Position numbers and translations under genes: made by a program | The notes under the pieces: generated by a model | The model's database searches: none | What the model saw: only the letters and a program-made list of their open reading frames with translations | What the model was told of the DNA's origin: nothing | Part shown: piece after piece, positions 62,240 through 64,000 of the stretch | Layout: every line of letters begins with the position of its first letter | How positions within the stretch are numbered: position 1 is the stretch's first letter | DNA from: Spirosoma agri | GTDB lineage: Bacteria; Bacteroidota; Bacteroidia; Cytophagales; Spirosomataceae | DNA: 64,000 nucleotides | Direction of reading: 5' to 3' | Assembly (NCBI RefSeq): GCF_010747415.1 | Contig: NZ_JAAGNZ010000002.1 | Location: 992,001 to 1,056,000, forward strand

Positions 62240-63019
62240 CTAGCGTTGCTTGGGTGTTTTATCCGCCGGGTCAGAGGAAAGGCGACTGGGTCGATTGAAG
62301 CCATCCCGGTAGCGGTTTCTCAACTGCTGAATGGTGTTGATAAGGTCGTAGTCTTCGGCCTTGAGCAGAAATTCATCATCCAGATCGCAGAAGTCGAAGA
62401 ATCGATCGACCTCGTCCGTTTTCAAGTTCGTTGATTGCTCGACCAGTAACCGAAAGCGTTCCAGCGCGAGCGCATGACGACGATCCTGTTGCATGATAAA
62501 ATAAGCCTTGCGATCTGATTTAGGTCGTTTAGCGAACATTTCGTACAGCAGCGTAACGCCCGCGCCGTCGGCCAGCCGATCAAACGCCTGTTCACCCGTT
62601 ACTTTCTTTGACGCCGTGGGTTCGTCCAGTATCTGCTGAATTTCGCGCTTCACTTCTTCGTACCGTTTCCCCGTAACCGTTACTTCTGCCAGATCGACAA
62701 CGCGATAGGGCATGGGCGGCAAGGCCAGCGCCGTAATGGTCGGGTTATCGGACCCGTCGTAGCGAATGCCGATACGGTTATAAAGCTGGCTTGTCAGGAT
62801 GAGCGAGTCGCCGGGGACCGCGGTCAGGAAAAAACGACCCGTTGCATTCGTACGAGCACGTTGGCGGGTTCGCTGGTTGATGACCGTCACTTTGTCAACC
62901 CCTTTCTGATTCGTCTGATCAATAACGGTTCCAATCACATATTTGCCCTGGGCCAGTGCAGTGCCCGGCTGGACGAGTGCCATTGATACGATCAGAAAAA
63001 AGACGATGAGATAACGCAT
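62240..63019 (-). CDS. Secreted protein with carboxypeptidase-regulatory-like domain
   Basis: A 259-residue secreted protein. A signal peptide (YLIVFFLIVSMALVQPGTALA) is followed by a CarboxypepD_reg-like beta-sandwich (about residues 25-105): YVIGTVIDQTNQKGVDKVTVINQRTRQRARTNATGRFFLTAVPGDSLILTS-type pattern with its TDxxG turn as TNATGRF. The remaining 150 residues are helical and charged (EVKREIQQILDEP, FDRLADGAGVTLLYEMFAKRPKSDRKAYFIMQQDRRHALALERF), a layout shared by small Bacteroidota lipoprotein-like proteins of unknown function. It probably acts in the periplasm. Confidence 0.8.
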   Translation of the reverse strand: MRYLIVFFLIVSMALVQPGTALAQGKYVIGTVIDQTNQKGVDKVTVINQRTRQRARTNATGRFFLTAVPGDSLILTSQLYNRIGIRYDGSDNPTITALALPPMPYRVVDLAEVTVTGKRYEEVKREIQQILDEPTASKKVTGEQAFDRLADGAGVTLLYEMFAKRPKSDRKAYFIMQQDRRHALALERFRLLVEQSTNLKTDEVDRFFDFCDLDDEFLLKAEDYDLINTIQQLRNRYRDGFNRPSRLSSDPADKTPKQR

Positions 63020-63025
63020 AGGGCT

Positions 63026-63069
63026 TATAAAACAACCTGTGCCACTGCTCAGCGCAATGGCACAGGTTG
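63026..63069 (-). terminator. Rho-independent terminator after the HAD gene
   Basis: On the minus strand, arms 63058-63069 and 63033-63044 form a perfect 12-bp stem (CAACCTGTGCCA and complement) with a 13-base loop, followed by TTTTATAAG. It lies about 60 bases after the HAD gene stop and just before the start of the next minus-strand gene. Confidence 0.75.
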
Positions 63070-63127
63070 AACACAGTCAGTACGTAAAGTTACGTTTTTT
63101 TTGGTTTTGCAAAAGGTAATTCCGGCG

Positions 63128-63790
63128 TTAAAAAACCTTAACGAGTTGCTGAAGACGATCCAGATTCATTTCCGTAAAGTCATGAATAACATCATCCACG
63201 AAAGGACGAAGCTCGTCGGGCGTCTCGGTTGTAGCCAGACCAACCACGCGCGCTCCCGATGCTTTACCCGCCTGAATGCCCGTCATCGAATCCTCAAAGA
63301 CAACACAATCCGACGGCTCAACGCCTAGTTGCGCCATGGCCTTCTCGTAGATTTCCGGATCAGGTTTGGGGTGATTCACCATGCTTTCGTTCAGCAGTGC
63401 GTCGAAATAGGAACGAATATTGAGCGCATCGATAATGAAATCGAGGTTCTCGGCCGGTGCCGAAGTCGCCACCGCCGTACGAATACCAGCCGCTTTCAGG
63501 GCTTTCAAAAAGTCAACGATACCGGCAACGGGCGTAATGTCGTGCTGATAGAGTTCGCGAAATAACGCTTCTTTTTCATGCGCTAATCGTGCAGACTCTT
63601 CAGCCGAAAGTGTACGGTCGGCAAATAAATGAGCTACAATATCGGTATTGTGCTTGCCCGATACATACTGAATGAAATCGCTGTCACTCAATGTTTTTCC
63701 GTAGCGTTGATAATACTCGCGCCAGGCAATGCGGTGATGCGGATTCGTATCTACGATCACGCCATCCATATCAAAAATTACTGCTTTCAT
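63128..63790 (-). CDS. HAD-superfamily phosphatase, beta-phosphoglucomutase-like
   Basis: A 220-residue HAD hydrolase, subfamily IA with a helical cap. Motif 1 is VIFDMDGVIVDT with nucleophile Asp7 and Asp9, motif 2 is TAVATSAPAENLDFI near residue 110, motif 3 lysine lies in NHPKPDPEIYEKAM near 140, and motif 4 is VVFEDSMTGIQAGKASGARVVGL. The sequence resembles beta-phosphoglucomutases and sugar phosphatases; the choice between the two is open. It is followed by a clear terminator. Confidence 0.92.
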   Translation of the reverse strand: MKAVIFDMDGVIVDTNPHHRIAWREYYQRYGKTLSDSDFIQYVSGKHNTDIVAHLFADRTLSAEESARLAHEKEALFRELYQHDITPVAGIVDFLKALKAAGIRTAVATSAPAENLDFIIDALNIRSYFDALLNESMVNHPKPDPEIYEKAMAQLGVEPSDCVVFEDSMTGIQAGKASGARVVGLATTETPDELRPFVDDVIHDFTEMNLDRLQQLVKVF

Positions 63791-63825
63791 AGTTGTAGCC
63801 GAACCCTGATTTGCACAGGCAGGCG

Positions 63826-64000
63826 TTAAAATAAGTTTACAATCCGGGACAGACCGGCAGAGATCAAAAGCATGATAGCGACGAAACCAAGGCCGTAATA
63901 CAAGCCAAACCCTTCGGCTACAAACCCGATAATGGGTGGCCCAGCCAAAAAGCCGATGAAGCTAAACGTCGCGAACGTAGCCAGCCCGGCAGCGGGAGGA
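63826..64000 (-). CDS. MFS transporter, C-terminal part only
   Basis: The last 57 residues of a membrane transporter run in from the right edge of the window. They read as two hydrophobic helices with the motif GFLAGPPIIGFVAEGFG between them and end in SRIVNLF. This pattern is typical of the final part of major facilitator sugar or drug transporters (YfcJ-like group). The start and most of the gene lie outside the window, so the substrate is unknown. It would be upstream of the HAD gene on the minus strand. Confidence 0.7.
   Translation of the reverse strand, partial: PPAAGLATFATFSFIGFLAGPPIIGFVAEGFGLYYGLGFVAIMLLISAGLSRIVNLF

Noticed and set aside
1..64000. Searched by eye for tRNA, rRNA, transposase genes, phage genes and restriction or defence systems
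   Set aside because: None was recognised; the window has no integrase, insertion sequence ends or defence-type domains that could be supported.

Overview
The window reads as a chromosomal segment of a free-living Bacteroidota bacterium, most likely order Cytophagales and close to Spirosoma. That placement is inference. It rests on the families present (DUF6624, DUF2141, DUF1573, a permease/M1-peptidase fusion, S9 peptidases, GlgX-type debranching enzyme, TolC/HlyD pair), on weak Shine-Dalgarno sequences, and on one good TTG-N19-TAnnTTT promoter of the Bacteroidota type. No rRNA, tRNA, CRISPR array, transposase or phage gene was seen. Both window ends cut genes: an acyltransferase on the left and an MFS transporter on the right.

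Region 1 (1-12816, all minus) is one exopolysaccharide or capsule operon of twelve tightly packed genes. In transcription order it encodes a Wza-like export lipoprotein, a Wzc-like tyrosine autokinase, an undecaprenyl-phosphate sugar transferase, a Wzx-like flippase, a GT2, a hexapeptide acetyltransferase, a Wzy-like polymerase, a second GT2, a second hexapeptide acetyltransferase, two GT4 glycosyltransferases and an acyltransferase-3. This is a complete Wzx/Wzy-dependent pathway. A 555-bp AT-rich region lies upstream, followed on the plus strand by two secreted proteins of unknown function.

Region 2 (15.8-22.9 kb) has an L-Ala-D/L-Glu epimerase with an AONS-like PLP enzyme (plus), a minus-strand operon of acyl-ACP thioesterase, DUF1338 dioxygenase and a secreted TIM-barrel isomerase, and a CusSR-like two-component system. 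Region 3 (23.3-29.8 kb) groups small stress-associated families (KAIEIAN-motif small protein, DUF326 copper-type protein, PNPOx-like stress protein, DUF3891, GlgX, DUF2383, DUF3140, DUF2945, Gly-zipper OmpA lipoprotein) and looks like a stress-tolerance module.

Region 4 (30-45 kb) holds secreted hydrolases, a second two-component system, DUF1573, a large S9 peptidase, DUF6624, a broken permease/M1-peptidase fusion gene, a GH130 enzyme, two very acidic small proteins and isochorismate synthase. Region 5 (45-64 kb) is mostly housekeeping: RecJ, IMP dehydrogenase, aldo/keto reductase, a potassium channel, MazG, metallophosphoesterase, class IV aminotransferase, a TolC/HlyD efflux pair, GpsA, a MOSC protein and a HAD phosphatase, plus a cysteine-ladder leucine-rich repeat lipoprotein.

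Unusually long, near-perfect inverted repeats occur at gene ends throughout (up to a 36-bp perfect stem). Two are REP-like elements, and one 20-bp perfect stem lies inside the decayed M1-like reading frame. The most unusual locus is 39207-42037, where an ABC-2 permease fused to an M1 peptidase-like domain is interrupted by a frame change at a T8 run and by an in-frame TAG, and the peptidase part has lost all three zinc ligands.
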